From: an uncultured Acetatifactor sp.
GTDB taxonomy: Bacteria > Bacillota > Clostridia > Lachnospirales > Lachnospiraceae
Length of the DNA stretch: 12,811 nucleotides
NCBI GenBank assembly: GCA_910586775.1
Contig: CAJUJN010000109.1
Coordinates: 1-12,811 of the forward strand
Reading direction: 5' to 3'
In this document: in pieces, positions 1 through 6,286 of the stretch
Layout: each line of letters opens with the position of its first letter
Position numbering within the stretch: the first letter of the stretch is position 1
The notes under the pieces: generated by a model
What the model was told of the DNA's origin: nothing
Databases searched by the model: none
What the model saw: only the letters and a program-made list of their open reading frames with translations
Made by a program: the position numbers and the translations under genes

Positions 1-50
1 TGCTGATGGATGACGGCAGATGGAGGGAATGGAAAGGGCAGAACGGATTT

Positions 51-222
51 CTATATGGCATCTGCCAAAGCAGATGCCTGGGCGCGCGTCGACAGCTCTG
101 CGGCTTTTTTCATAGGCACGCGTAGATTTCGGACTTCCTTTATTGGCTTCCAGCAATTCGGAATAAAACGCGGGGTCATTATAGATGCGCACAAGGATGT
201 CTGAGTATTGTCTGGTGGGCAT
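51..222 (-). pseudogene. Possible small gene with a frameshift, function unknown
   Basis: I do not recognise this gene. Read on the minus strand from ATG at 222, one frame gives a protein-like stretch beginning MPTRQYSDILVRIYNDPAF. Near a run of six A's on that strand (plus-strand T's at 105-110) a second frame takes over and ends with RAQASALADAI before a TAG at 51-53. Joining the frames at the A-run gives about 57 residues that read like one helical, soluble protein. The first frame alone stays open to the window edge but becomes unlike protein after the A-run. There is no good ribosome binding site before 222, and a TGA closes the frame upstream. It may be a decayed fragment, a short gene with a real frameshift, or chance. 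The overlapping plus-strand frame (10-204) looks less like protein. Confidence 0.25.
57..78. repeat. Perfect inverted repeat, 9-bp stem
   Basis: GGCATCTGC at 57-65 and GCAGATGCC at 70-78 are exact reverse complements separated by CAAA. No T-run follows on either strand, so it is not a standard terminator. On the minus strand it overlaps the last codons of the possible small gene. It could be a protein-binding palindrome or an mRNA hairpin. Confidence 0.5.
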
Positions 223-464
223 GTCACCATCAGCAGCGTGTATAATTAAGCAGCATTTATAGAGCTTTTCCTGTCGCTTATTTCATCGTCTTAGGAAGAC
301 TGGGCATGGAAACCTCTCCCTGAATATGGTAAAATGTTTATCAGGAATGACCCGCTGGGAGTATAAGGGCCGAGGCAATCAGGCAGATATCGACAATTTC
401 TTTGCCAGGCGGGTGGGCAGGTCACGAAAAGCAAATTGGGGCTTTATGCAGAAGGGGGGATTTA
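223..464. other. Spacer upstream of the ADP-ribosylglycohydrolase
   Basis: No convincing gene is visible. A 58-codon plus-strand frame (326-502) starts with ATG and includes QADIDNFFARR, which reads a little like protein. It has no ribosome binding site and runs into the start of the next gene, so I do not call it. I see no promoter here with two good boxes. Confidence 0.4.
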
Positions 465-1421
465 ATGGCTCAGGAGAGCAGGGGAAACATGGAAAAGCGT
501 GACAGAATTGCCGGAGGATTTTACGGACTTCTTATCGGGGATGCCCTTGGGGTTCCCTATGAATTTTATAAGGCGGAGCAACTGCCGCCTTATGAAGAAA
601 TTGATATGGCACCGCCTGCCGGTTTTAAAAAGACCTATCCGCAGGTGGAAGCCGGGACATGGTCGGATGACGGGGCGCAGGCGCTGTGTTTGCTGGACAG
701 CCTTTTAAGCCGAAAGGAATTATCGCTGGACAGCTTTTCCGACATGCTTTTGGCCTGGTATGAAGATGGAACCTGGGCGGTGGGAAACAAGGTGTTCGAT
801 GTGGGTGTCCAGACTGCCTGGGCGCTTCATGCTTACAAGGTCGGACTGCCTGCCCATGAGTGCGGCCTGTCGAATCCGGAGGGTAAGGGGAATGGCGCGT
901 TGATGAGGGTTCTGCCGCTTGCATTATGGCATGAAGACAGGAAAAAGTTAGTTCAGGATGCCCATCTACAGTGCCTCATCACCCATGGCCATATCTGCAA
1001 CCAGGTCTGCTGTGCCTTGTATTGTCTTGCGGCAAAAGCCCTGTTGGATGGCAGGAACGCCCAGGAAGCAATCAGGGAAGCCGTTGCCAATCTGCGGGAG
1101 ATTTATCAGGATATGCCGGAGTATGAACGGGAGCTGGAGTGGAGCATACGTCCCGGGGCTTCATGGGAGGGGAACGGCACGGGCTATGTGGTGGACTGCC
1201 TGAGGAGCGCCTTTATGATATTGGAGCGGACCTCCGGCTATGAGGAAGCCGTAAAACAGGCGGTTCTGCTGGGAAATGATACGGATACCACTGCCTGCGT
1301 GACAGGCGGGCTTGCAGGAATCCTGTATGGCCTTTCAGGGATACCAAAGCCCTGGCTTGCCGGTCTGCGGGAGCGGGAGAAAGCGGAAAAACTGTTGGAA
1401 CGGCTTTTCAATGACATCTGA
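465..1421 (+). CDS. ADP-ribosylglycohydrolase (DraG/ARH family)
   Basis: A 318-residue enzyme of the DraG/ARH family, which removes ADP-ribose from proteins or from small or nucleic-acid substrates using two metal ions. The fold signature is clear: GDALGVPYEF at residues 25-34, the metal-site WSDDG at 66-70, GNGALMRVLPLAL at 142-154, THGH at 173-176, and the C-terminal metal motif GNDTDTT at 270-276 followed by a GGLAG loop. No signal peptide is present, so it acts in the cytoplasm. I chose ATG 465 because GGGGGG sits five bases before it. ATG 489 (MEKRDRIAGG) is a good alternative, and the longer frame from 402 lacks a binding site. Length and motifs are complete, so the gene looks functional although its neighbours are fragments. 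The substrate is not predictable; no ADP-ribosyltransferase is nearby. Confidence 0.9.
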   Translation: MAQESRGNMEKRDRIAGGFYGLLIGDALGVPYEFYKAEQLPPYEEIDMAPPAGFKKTYPQVEAGTWSDDGAQALCLLDSLLSRKELSLDSFSDMLLAWYEDGTWAVGNKVFDVGVQTAWALHAYKVGLPAHECGLSNPEGKGNGALMRVLPLALWHEDRKKLVQDAHLQCLITHGHICNQVCCALYCLAAKALLDGRNAQEAIREAVANLREIYQDMPEYERELEWSIRPGASWEGNGTGYVVDCLRSAFMILERTSGYEEAVKQAVLLGNDTDTTACVTGGLAGILYGLSGIPKPWLAGLREREKAEKLLERLFNDI

Positions 1422-1439
1422 ACATATAGAATTGTGAGG

Positions 1440-1586
1440 GTGAATAAGGCAGTGGCGGACTGGGTGGTGGCGAACGGATATGATTTTGACGGAAAATCGT
1501 TTTGTATCTATCATGTGAGCCCAAGCCAGACGAACAATCCGGAAGAACTGGTCACGGAAGTCTGTTTTCCGGTGAGGAAGAAGTGA
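1440..1586 (+). pseudogene. GyrI-like / AraC effector-binding domain, C-terminal remnant
   Basis: The frame after the glycohydrolase stop encodes 48 residues that match the end of GyrI-like small-molecule-binding domains: KAVADWVVANGYDFDG, then FCIYHVSPSQTNNPEEL, then the closing strand TEVCFPVRKK. In the family this is the last third of a ~150-residue domain found alone or fused to an AraC or MerR DNA-binding region. Everything before it is missing, and the GTG at 1440 has no ribosome binding site. It directly abuts the glycohydrolase, in the same frame after its TGA, which points to a deletion that removed the 5' part of the gene. It is followed by an intact terminator, so the 3' end is original. 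Confidence 0.7.
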
Positions 1587-1608
1587 GGGTATAGCAGCGT
1601 TATATGGG

Positions 1609-1639
1609 AAAGGCATCTCTTCGGAGGTGCTTTTCTTTT
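1609..1639 (+). terminator. Intrinsic terminator with UUCG loop
   Basis: GCATCTC (1613-1619) pairs with GAGGTGC (1624-1630) with one G-T wobble around a TTCG loop. The stem can extend outward with AAAG against TTTT, and the T-rich tract TTTTCTTTT (1631-1639) follows. It would stop transcription from the glycohydrolase and GyrI-like remnant. Confidence 0.85.
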
Positions 1640-1665
1640 GAGGGAATTTTATTTGGGAATAGTGG

Positions 1666-2007
1666 TTGTGCCGCGTCCTTATCAGCATAGACCTGCTGAT
1701 ACCGCTGGCAGATTTACTGGGGGTTACGGTGACGGAACTGCTGATGTGCAGGCGTATGGAACAGGATAATGCGCTGAGCGCGACCCAGGTGGAGCAGGTG
1801 GTGAAGACAGCCATTTCCTGTTCGGATAAACAGCTCCGGACATATCAAAAAAACAGGAAATGGGGGGTTATCTATATCCTCTCGTTGCTCATTGCCTGTC
1901 TTGAATTATGGCATTCCTACAGAGTCGGGAGCATCACGATTGTACAGAGTGTAGCTATGGACCCGATTTATATTGTCGGGAATAAATATAAAGAGAGGGA
2001 GTCATAA
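1666..2007 (+). pseudogene. XRE-family regulator, C-terminal remnant without its HTH
   Basis: The frame encodes LLIPLADLLGVTVTELL, the segment that follows the helix-turn-helix in Firmicutes XRE regulators. After it come a charged linker (ATQVEQVVKTAISCSDKQ) and one membrane helix (WGVIYILSLLIACLELW, about residues 66-82). The DNA-binding domain that should precede it is absent. Just upstream, at 1651-1656, the bases encode W-E then a stop, which may be the last trace of the conserved WE(x)G end of the HTH. The annotated ATG has no ribosome binding site, so expression is doubtful. The final residues after the membrane helix match nothing I know and may be a fusion with other sequence. I infer a regulator broken by deletion. 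Confidence 0.65.
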
Positions 2008-2088
2008 GAGAGTATGCCCGATATGCCTGTAGTCTGAGTGGGGCTTGAAATCAGGCAAAGCAAAAAGCAAAAAGCAGAAAGAAACGAA

Positions 2089-2131
2089 TTTACATATTCT
2101 ACACATGAATCACAAAATAAGATGCTATACT
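2089..2131 (+). promoter_or_regulatory. Promoter of the response regulator with 11-bp phased boxes
   Basis: Boxes TTTACA (2089-2094), TACACA (2100-2105) and CACAAA (2111-2116) start exactly 11 bp apart, one helical turn. That is the usual layout of OmpR-family binding sites. A -10-like TATACT (2126-2131) starts 15 bp after CACAAA, and the base positions for a -35 box are poor, as expected for an activated promoter. The leader would be very short, because GGAGGTGG (2138-2145) is almost at the predicted start of transcription. A pair of AAAAAGC repeats lies just upstream (2062-2075). The same element occurs before the lipoprotein gene. Confidence 0.55.
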
Positions 2132-2149
2132 TATCCCGGAGGTGGTAAC

Positions 2150-2821
2150 ATGGAAAGAATTTTGATAGTGGAGGACGATTTCGATATCCAGGAGCTTCTG
2201 CAGAACTTCCTGCAGGAAGCAGGCTATCAGGCAGCCGTGGCAAAGGACGGAGTGGAAGCGGTCAGCATGTTCTCAAAGGAGCGGTTTGATTTGATATTGC
2301 TGGACATCATGCTTCCCAAAATCGACGGATTTACGGTATGCGAGCTGATACGCAGGCAATCACAGATTCCCATCATCATGCTGACCGCATTGAGCGGCGA
2401 GGAGGAGCAGATACGGGGGCTGGATTTACAGGTTGACGATTACATCACGAAACCGTTCTCCATGCCCGTCCTGGTGAGGAAAATAGCGGCTGTCCTGAGG
2501 CGCAGCGGCCAGGGGCAGGAGGAAAGGCACCATACGCTTGTGTACCGGAACCTTGTCCTGGATCTGGACAGCTATCTGGCTGCGGTGGACGGCAGGGAGT
2601 ATGAGCTGACCCAGCGCGAGTTCGAGATACTGAGGGAACTGCTGACCCATCAGGGGCGGGTCATGACGCGGCAGAATCTGTTGGACAAGCTGTGGCGGTA
2701 TGACTTTTACGGGGACGAGCGCGTGGTGGATACGCATATCAAAAATCTGCGGAAGAAGCTGGAGATTGACTTTATCCAGACAATCAGAGGGGTGGGATAT
2801 AAGATTGAGAAAGAAAATTAA
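2150..2821 (+). CDS. OmpR/PhoB-family response regulator
   Basis: A 223-residue two-domain transcription regulator. The receiver domain (about residues 1-118) has the acidic pair D9-D10, the phosphate-accepting D52 in LLDIMLP, the switch threonine T79 and the conserved lysine K101 in TKPF. The C-terminal winged helix (about 128-221) carries LTQREFEILREL, the recognition region DERVVDTHIKNLRKKL and the closing wing TIRGVGYKIE. ATG 2150 is preceded by GGAGGTGG at a good distance; the frame could start further upstream but there is no binding site there. Its stop overlaps the histidine kinase by 17 bases, so the two are co-translated. Phased boxes upstream suggest that it controls its own promoter and that of the lipoprotein at 4700. 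Confidence 0.93.
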   Translation: MERILIVEDDFDIQELLQNFLQEAGYQAAVAKDGVEAVSMFSKERFDLILLDIMLPKIDGFTVCELIRRQSQIPIIMLTALSGEEEQIRGLDLQVDDYITKPFSMPVLVRKIAAVLRRSGQGQEERHHTLVYRNLVLDLDSYLAAVDGREYELTQREFEILRELLTHQGRVMTRQNLLDKLWRYDFYGDERVVDTHIKNLRKKLEIDFIQTIRGVGYKIEKEN

Positions 2822-4238
2822 GAGCAGCCTGTTTGCGAAAGTCTTCATTATCACCTCAATGATGCTGTTTGGCCTGTCGCTGCTGGTATTTGGCCTGCTG
2901 GCCTGGCTGATGCCGCAGACTTATTCAAATAAATTAAATGCTTTATTGGACGAACAGACACAGGGTTTCCTCTCTGAACTGGAAAATGTGGCTTTGACAG
3001 ACAGCGGTGGTCTGTTTGACCAGTTTGCCCGGAATATGGAAATCTATTCTATGGAGTTGTATGACGGGAATGGTGTCTTCATTTCGCTTCCCTCCGCACA
3101 GGTTTCTTCTGAGTATGGGGAAATGAACATCGCAGTATCAGAGGAAGTCGATTCCGGAGAGGATGGCCCTGTCCTGTCCGGTCATTATTATTTTTCTTTT
3201 GCGGACAGTGAGGAGCGCTATATGCTCCTTGTTTACGGAAAGGCCGGGCAGATTGCTGAGTTGCAGCAGGCCTTTCTGCGCGTTTTTCCGCTTTTATCGG
3301 TTGTGATTTTACTGGTTTCCCTTATGGTCTCGTGGATTTATTCCAGGATGATTACAAAACCGGTATTGGAAATCAGCCGTGTATCAGAACAGATGTCCGA
3401 TTTACATTTAGAATGGCAGGTGGACGGGCAGCGGACGGATGAGCTTGGGACGTTGGGAAAAAGCCTGAACAGACTGTCGCGGAATCTACAGGCGGCGCTG
3501 GCGGATCTGCAGAAAACGAATGCGGAACTGGAGGCCGACATTGAGCGTGAAAAGGCGTTGGAGCAGGCCCAGATAGATTTCTTCGCCGCCGCTTCCCATG
3601 AACTGAAGACACCCATTACAATCATCAAGGGACAGCTGGAGGGCATGCTTTTGGGGATAGGGGCATACAAAGACAGGGATAAATACCTTCTGCGGTCATT
3701 GGGAGTTACGCAGACCCTTGAATCCATGGTCTACGACCTGCTGACAATTTCAAGATTACAGGCTTCGGATTCCGGTTTCAAAACGGAGAAGTTTGACTGT
3801 ATCCCTGTAGTACGGAAGTATCTGGCTGATACGGAAGATTTGATTGCGGGCAAGGACTTGCAGATAAACTGCCATTTCCCGGACTCCGTCCTTATAGATG
3901 CCAACAGAATCCTGATGGAGAAGGTGTTTTCCAATCTGATTGGGAATGCCGTCAAGTACGCCCCGCCGGAAGCGGCGGTCAATATCACAGTTCAGGAACG
4001 GCAGGGCAACCGGCTGTTTTCTATAGAGAATACCGGCACGCATATTCCGGAGGAAGCCATTCCGAAGCTGTTTGAGGCGTTTTACCGGGTTGACACATCC
4101 CGCAGCCGCCGGACAGGGGGGAGCGGCCTGGGGCTTTATATCGTGCAGAAAATCCTGCAGCAGCATAACAGCCGCTGCGATGTCCGCAACACAGAAGCCG
4201 GTGTCGAATTCTTCTTTGTGCTTCCGAAGAGTGCATAA
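2805..4238 (+). CDS. Membrane sensor histidine kinase, TTG start
   Basis: A 477-residue sensor kinase that should phosphorylate the preceding regulator. Order of parts: membrane helix about 11-36, extracellular sensor region about 37-158, second membrane helix about 159-179, HAMP linker about 180-235 with a coiled coil to about 255. The dimerisation and phospho-acceptor domain has FFAAASHELKTPI (H265), and the ATPase domain has NLIGNAVKY (N-box, about 377-385), ENTG in place of the usual DNG, FEAFYRVD and GGSGLGL (438-444). No ATG lies before the first membrane helix, but TTG at 2805 follows GAGGGGTGGG at a suitable distance, so I chose it. The start lies inside the regulator gene. The sensor region has no recognisable fold, so the stimulus is unknown; a cell-envelope signal is plausible. 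Confidence 0.92.
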   Translation: MRKKIKSSLFAKVFIITSMMLFGLSLLVFGLLAWLMPQTYSNKLNALLDEQTQGFLSELENVALTDSGGLFDQFARNMEIYSMELYDGNGVFISLPSAQVSSEYGEMNIAVSEEVDSGEDGPVLSGHYYFSFADSEERYMLLVYGKAGQIAELQQAFLRVFPLLSVVILLVSLMVSWIYSRMITKPVLEISRVSEQMSDLHLEWQVDGQRTDELGTLGKSLNRLSRNLQAALADLQKTNAELEADIEREKALEQAQIDFFAAASHELKTPITIIKGQLEGMLLGIGAYKDRDKYLLRSLGVTQTLESMVYDLLTISRLQASDSGFKTEKFDCIPVVRKYLADTEDLIAGKDLQINCHFPDSVLIDANRILMEKVFSNLIGNAVKYAPPEAAVNITVQERQGNRLFSIENTGTHIPEEAIPKLFEAFYRVDTSRSRRTGGSGLGLYIVQKILQQHNSRCDVRNTEAGVEFFFVLPKSA

Positions 4239-4262
4239 GGCGGGCGTTTTCAAGTACTTTTT

Positions 4263-4520
4263 GTGTCTGCATATATAAAACAGGAAGGAGAATTGGAATT
4301 CCTGTGCTATCTGCAAGACAGGAATTATCCTGCCGTAATTCCGGTGGTATCCAATTCGGGTGAGCTTGTTGTTACGCTTGATTCCATCTGGGGAAAATAT
4401 TATGCGAGCGTTTTTGAGGGTGTGGACGGAATACCGATCGAAAATACTGACTGTAACGATTACATCCTGTTTGCGTATGGAAAGGCTTTATATACGGTGA
4501 AAAAAGAGTTTTCTCAATAG
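4263..4520 (+). pseudogene. Aminoglycoside-phosphotransferase-like kinase fragment
   Basis: An 85-codon frame from GTG resembles the N-lobe of APH-type kinases: EFLCYLQDRNYPAVIPVV, then SGELVVTL, then the hinge-like strand YYASVFEGVDGIPIE and YGKAL, which in the family leads to the catalytic half (HxDxxxxN). That half is missing: after YGKAL the sequence becomes unrelated and stops. The start is also lost, since the frame runs back open to the kinase stop with no ribosome binding site. It is probably a remnant trapped between the two-component genes and the lipoprotein. I cannot tell whether the original was a drug-resistance enzyme or one of the many related small-molecule kinases. Confidence 0.55.
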
Positions 4521-4580
4521 CATTTTATTATTTTTCAGGTCTTCTATTCGCTTAAAGAAGATTATCAGAGGAACGGAAAC

Positions 4581-4634
4581 TACACATAAATCACAAACAA
4601 ATCTCAAAGATACCACAAAGAAAGCTGTTATCCT
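4581..4634 (+). promoter_or_regulatory. Lipoprotein promoter with four 11-bp phased boxes
   Basis: TACACA (4581-4586), CACAAA (4592-4597), CTCAAA (4603-4608) and CACAAA (4614-4619) each start 11 bp apart. A -10-like TATCCT (4629-4634) starts 15 bp after the last box, the same spacing as in the response-regulator promoter. The first two boxes lie in CTACACATAAATCACAAA, which matches the regulator promoter at 2099-2116 with one difference. No good -35 box is present, so an activator bound next to RNA polymerase is likely. Confidence 0.6.
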
Positions 4635-4643
4635 TTAGGGAAG

Positions 4644-4670
4644 CTTATGGGACGGCAAATGTTCCATAGG
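4644..4670 (+). promoter_or_regulatory. Hairpin in the lipoprotein mRNA leader
   Basis: CTTATGGGAC (4644-4653) can pair with GTTCCATAGG (4661-4670), ten pairs with two G-T wobbles and a 7-base loop. It lies between the predicted promoter and the ribosome binding site AAAGGA (4683-4688). No T-run follows, so it is probably a leader structure rather than a terminator. Confidence 0.4.
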
Positions 4671-4699
4671 ATACACTCAAAGAAAGGAATGGTGATTAT

Positions 4700-5644
4700 A
4701 TGAAAAAGCAAAGATATCTTGTAACTGCTGTATGTGGCATATTGATTGTGGGAGGTTTGGCCGGATGCAGTATGGCGGCACAAAGCGGCGGCGTTCCGGC
4801 AGCGCCAGGCATTTCTGCGCAGGAATCTCAGGAATTGCGGGAAACAAAAGAACTGTTGGAATCGCAGGAATCACAGGCATCGCAGGAAGCTGCCACGATT
4901 CTGGCCGTTGCGGAATGGGATGGCAGCAAACAAAAGGATTCAGCCTGTGAGGAACGCTTTCAGCCCTACGAAAAGTTCGGCCTGGTATATCACGCAGATA
5001 AAAACGAACTGGAATATAACGGCAAGTCAGTACGCTGGTTTGAGGACTATTACCTCATCCCGGACGAAGGACAGGCTGGCATGGATTTTTTCAACGAAAA
5101 CGGCGTGGTGGATGTATATGCGGTTCGTGACCTGAGCAGCTTTGTCCGGTCTGAAGACGGCTCTTTTGACCCCGGCGGAAAGCTGGTGGGACTAAAAGAG
5201 TTTTCGGAGGAAGAGTTTGCTGCCCGAAATATTGAAGCTCTGAAGAATCCGCCGCGTCAGATCACTGCGTCATCCGGCGAACCGGTTTCTGTGGAAGAGC
5301 GTGAAAAAATGCTTAAGGAGTACGCCGCTTTCGGCATCACATATGACGCGAAAGAAGACCAGTGGTATCTGGGTGATGAAAAGGTTCGCTTTTGCAGGGA
5401 TGTTCTGATTTCTAACGGAGAAAGCCTGACAGGCGGGAAATTCAAAGGCGCGATACGTACCTTCGAGAGCGCCAACGGCGGAAGCATAGACATCTATACC
5501 ATCCGTGACTTTGCGAAACCGAACGCCGACGGATGCGGGACATTGACAGGCATAGAAAAATACAGCCAGAAGGAGTTTGACGAGCACAGTCAGGCAAATG
5601 ATATACAATCCGGCTCCGGCATCTGTACAGTAACGCAGGAGTGA
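4700..5644 (+). CDS. Lipoprotein with two copies of a ~95-residue domain
   Basis: A 314-residue exported lipoprotein. A short basic start and hydrophobic segment lead to the lipobox LAGC, with C23 as the lipid-bearing residue. Residues 38-65 are a Ser/Gln/Glu-rich linker with near-repeats of SQE. Two related domains follow, about 88-180 and 205-298. They share the pattern (F)G(L/I)(T/V)Y-(D/H)A, a VR-F stretch, a VDVYAVRD / IDIYTIRD strand, GKLVGL / GTLTGI, and a closing (F/Y)S(E/Q)(E/K)EF. I recall similar domains in extracellular parts of clostridial M56/BlaR1-like proteins, but their function is unknown to me. It sits behind a promoter that shares boxes with the adjacent two-component system, so it is probably a target, and perhaps a ligand-binding partner or feedback element, of that kinase. 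Confidence 0.8.
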   Translation: MKKQRYLVTAVCGILIVGGLAGCSMAAQSGGVPAAPGISAQESQELRETKELLESQESQASQEAATILAVAEWDGSKQKDSACEERFQPYEKFGLVYHADKNELEYNGKSVRWFEDYYLIPDEGQAGMDFFNENGVVDVYAVRDLSSFVRSEDGSFDPGGKLVGLKEFSEEEFAARNIEALKNPPRQITASSGEPVSVEEREKMLKEYAAFGITYDAKEDQWYLGDEKVRFCRDVLISNGESLTGGKFKGAIRTFESANGGSIDIYTIRDFAKPNADGCGTLTGIEKYSQKEFDEHSQANDIQSGSGICTVTQE

Positions 5645-5683
5645 CAATTATCGCATCATCATGTAATCGTCACATAGTGTACT

Positions 5684-5717
5684 GTATATAATTCTCCCTT
5701 TTTTCGGAATTGTATAC
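5684..5717. repeat. A+T-rich inverted repeat after the lipoprotein gene
   Basis: GTATATAATTC (5684-5694) pairs with GAATTGTATAC (5707-5717) over 11 positions with one wobble. The 12-base loop contains a run of six T's. It starts 40 bases after the lipoprotein stop. It may act as a weak terminator, although the T-run is in the loop rather than behind the stem. Confidence 0.4.
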
Positions 5718-5754
5718 CAGTGAAAAATGAATGAAAATCGGAGTTATAAATACA

Positions 5755-5782
5755 TTGCAAAGAACAGCAAATATTTTATAAT
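5755..5782 (+). promoter_or_regulatory. Sigma-A-type promoter of the truncated reductase gene
   Basis: TTGCAA (5755-5760) and a perfect TATAAT (5777-5782) are separated by 16 bases in an A+T-rich stretch, about 47 bases before the ATG at 5829. The promoter seems intact even though the gene behind it is cut short. Confidence 0.65.
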
Positions 5783-5828
5783 TAAGTTAGTAAACGAAAT
5801 GCAAAAACGAATTGGGAGGAAAATCAAA

Positions 5829-5939
5829 ATGAGAAAAGTCGTTCTGTTTATCGCCATGAGCCTGGATGGCTATCTCGCAGACAGCGAGGGGAAGGTAAAA
5901 TGGCTGGGCGGCCAGGGAAATGGAATCCAGCCTAAGTAA
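5829..5939 (+). pseudogene. RibD C-terminal/DHFR-like reductase, N-terminal remnant
   Basis: ATG 5829 has a strong GGGAGG site nine bases upstream and encodes MRKVVLFIAMSLDGYLADS, the standard opening of the RibD C-terminal / dihydrofolate-reductase-like family (VSLDGYIAD and then a VxWLGG stretch, here VKWLGG). Full members have about 170-190 residues; this one stops after 36 codons, just past WLGG, and the downstream bases do not continue the family in any frame I checked by eye. Promoter, ribosome binding site and start are kept while the body is gone, so a deletion or insertion after about 5920 is likely. Confidence 0.75.
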
Positions 5940-6286
5940 TCAAATTTTTGCGGAAGCTTTAAGAAATGTATTTTACGCCGGGCATTTGCAGAAAGACAAA
6001 ACGAATACACGAAATTTCATTTGCGGCAGATATGCTTAAGTAAATTAAGCGGGGGAAGTATCCGAAAAAACTAAATATGGCATTGTTATTAAGCAGGATT
6101 AAAGGAATAATGAAACGGGAAGGATTCAGGCGGGAAGAGGAAGGGAAATTTACTCATTGACGCCGTGAAGCGGGACAGAAAGCGGCAAATGAATGCGCTT
6201 ACGGATAAGGATAGAAAGGGCATCAGAACAGATAAGGGAATCATGCCGATATAAAAGAGTGCCGCAGATAAGGACAGGGGGAGCAA
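5940..6286. other. Spacer between the reductase remnant and the glycosidase cluster
   Basis: I see no gene in these 347 bases. Short frames occur but none has both a ribosome binding site and protein-like sequence. A perfect inverted repeat, GCTTAA (6034-6039) and TTAAGC (6045-6050) with a 5-base gap, could be an operator. TATAAA at 6250-6255 could be a -10 box for the GH28 gene, but I find no good -35 box at the right distance. The junction where the reductase gene was lost probably lies near the left end. Confidence 0.4.

Noticed and set aside
10..204. 64-codon plus-strand frame at the left edge
   Set aside because: Composition is unlike protein, there is no ribosome binding site, and the minus-strand reading is better.
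326..502. 58-codon plus-strand frame before the glycohydrolase
   Set aside because: No ribosome binding site, overlaps the start of a well-supported gene, and I recognise no family.
4542..4563. TCTTCT / AGAAGA hairpin after the kinase-remnant region as a terminator
   Set aside because: Only six pairs with a 10-base loop and no T-run behind it; too weak to call.
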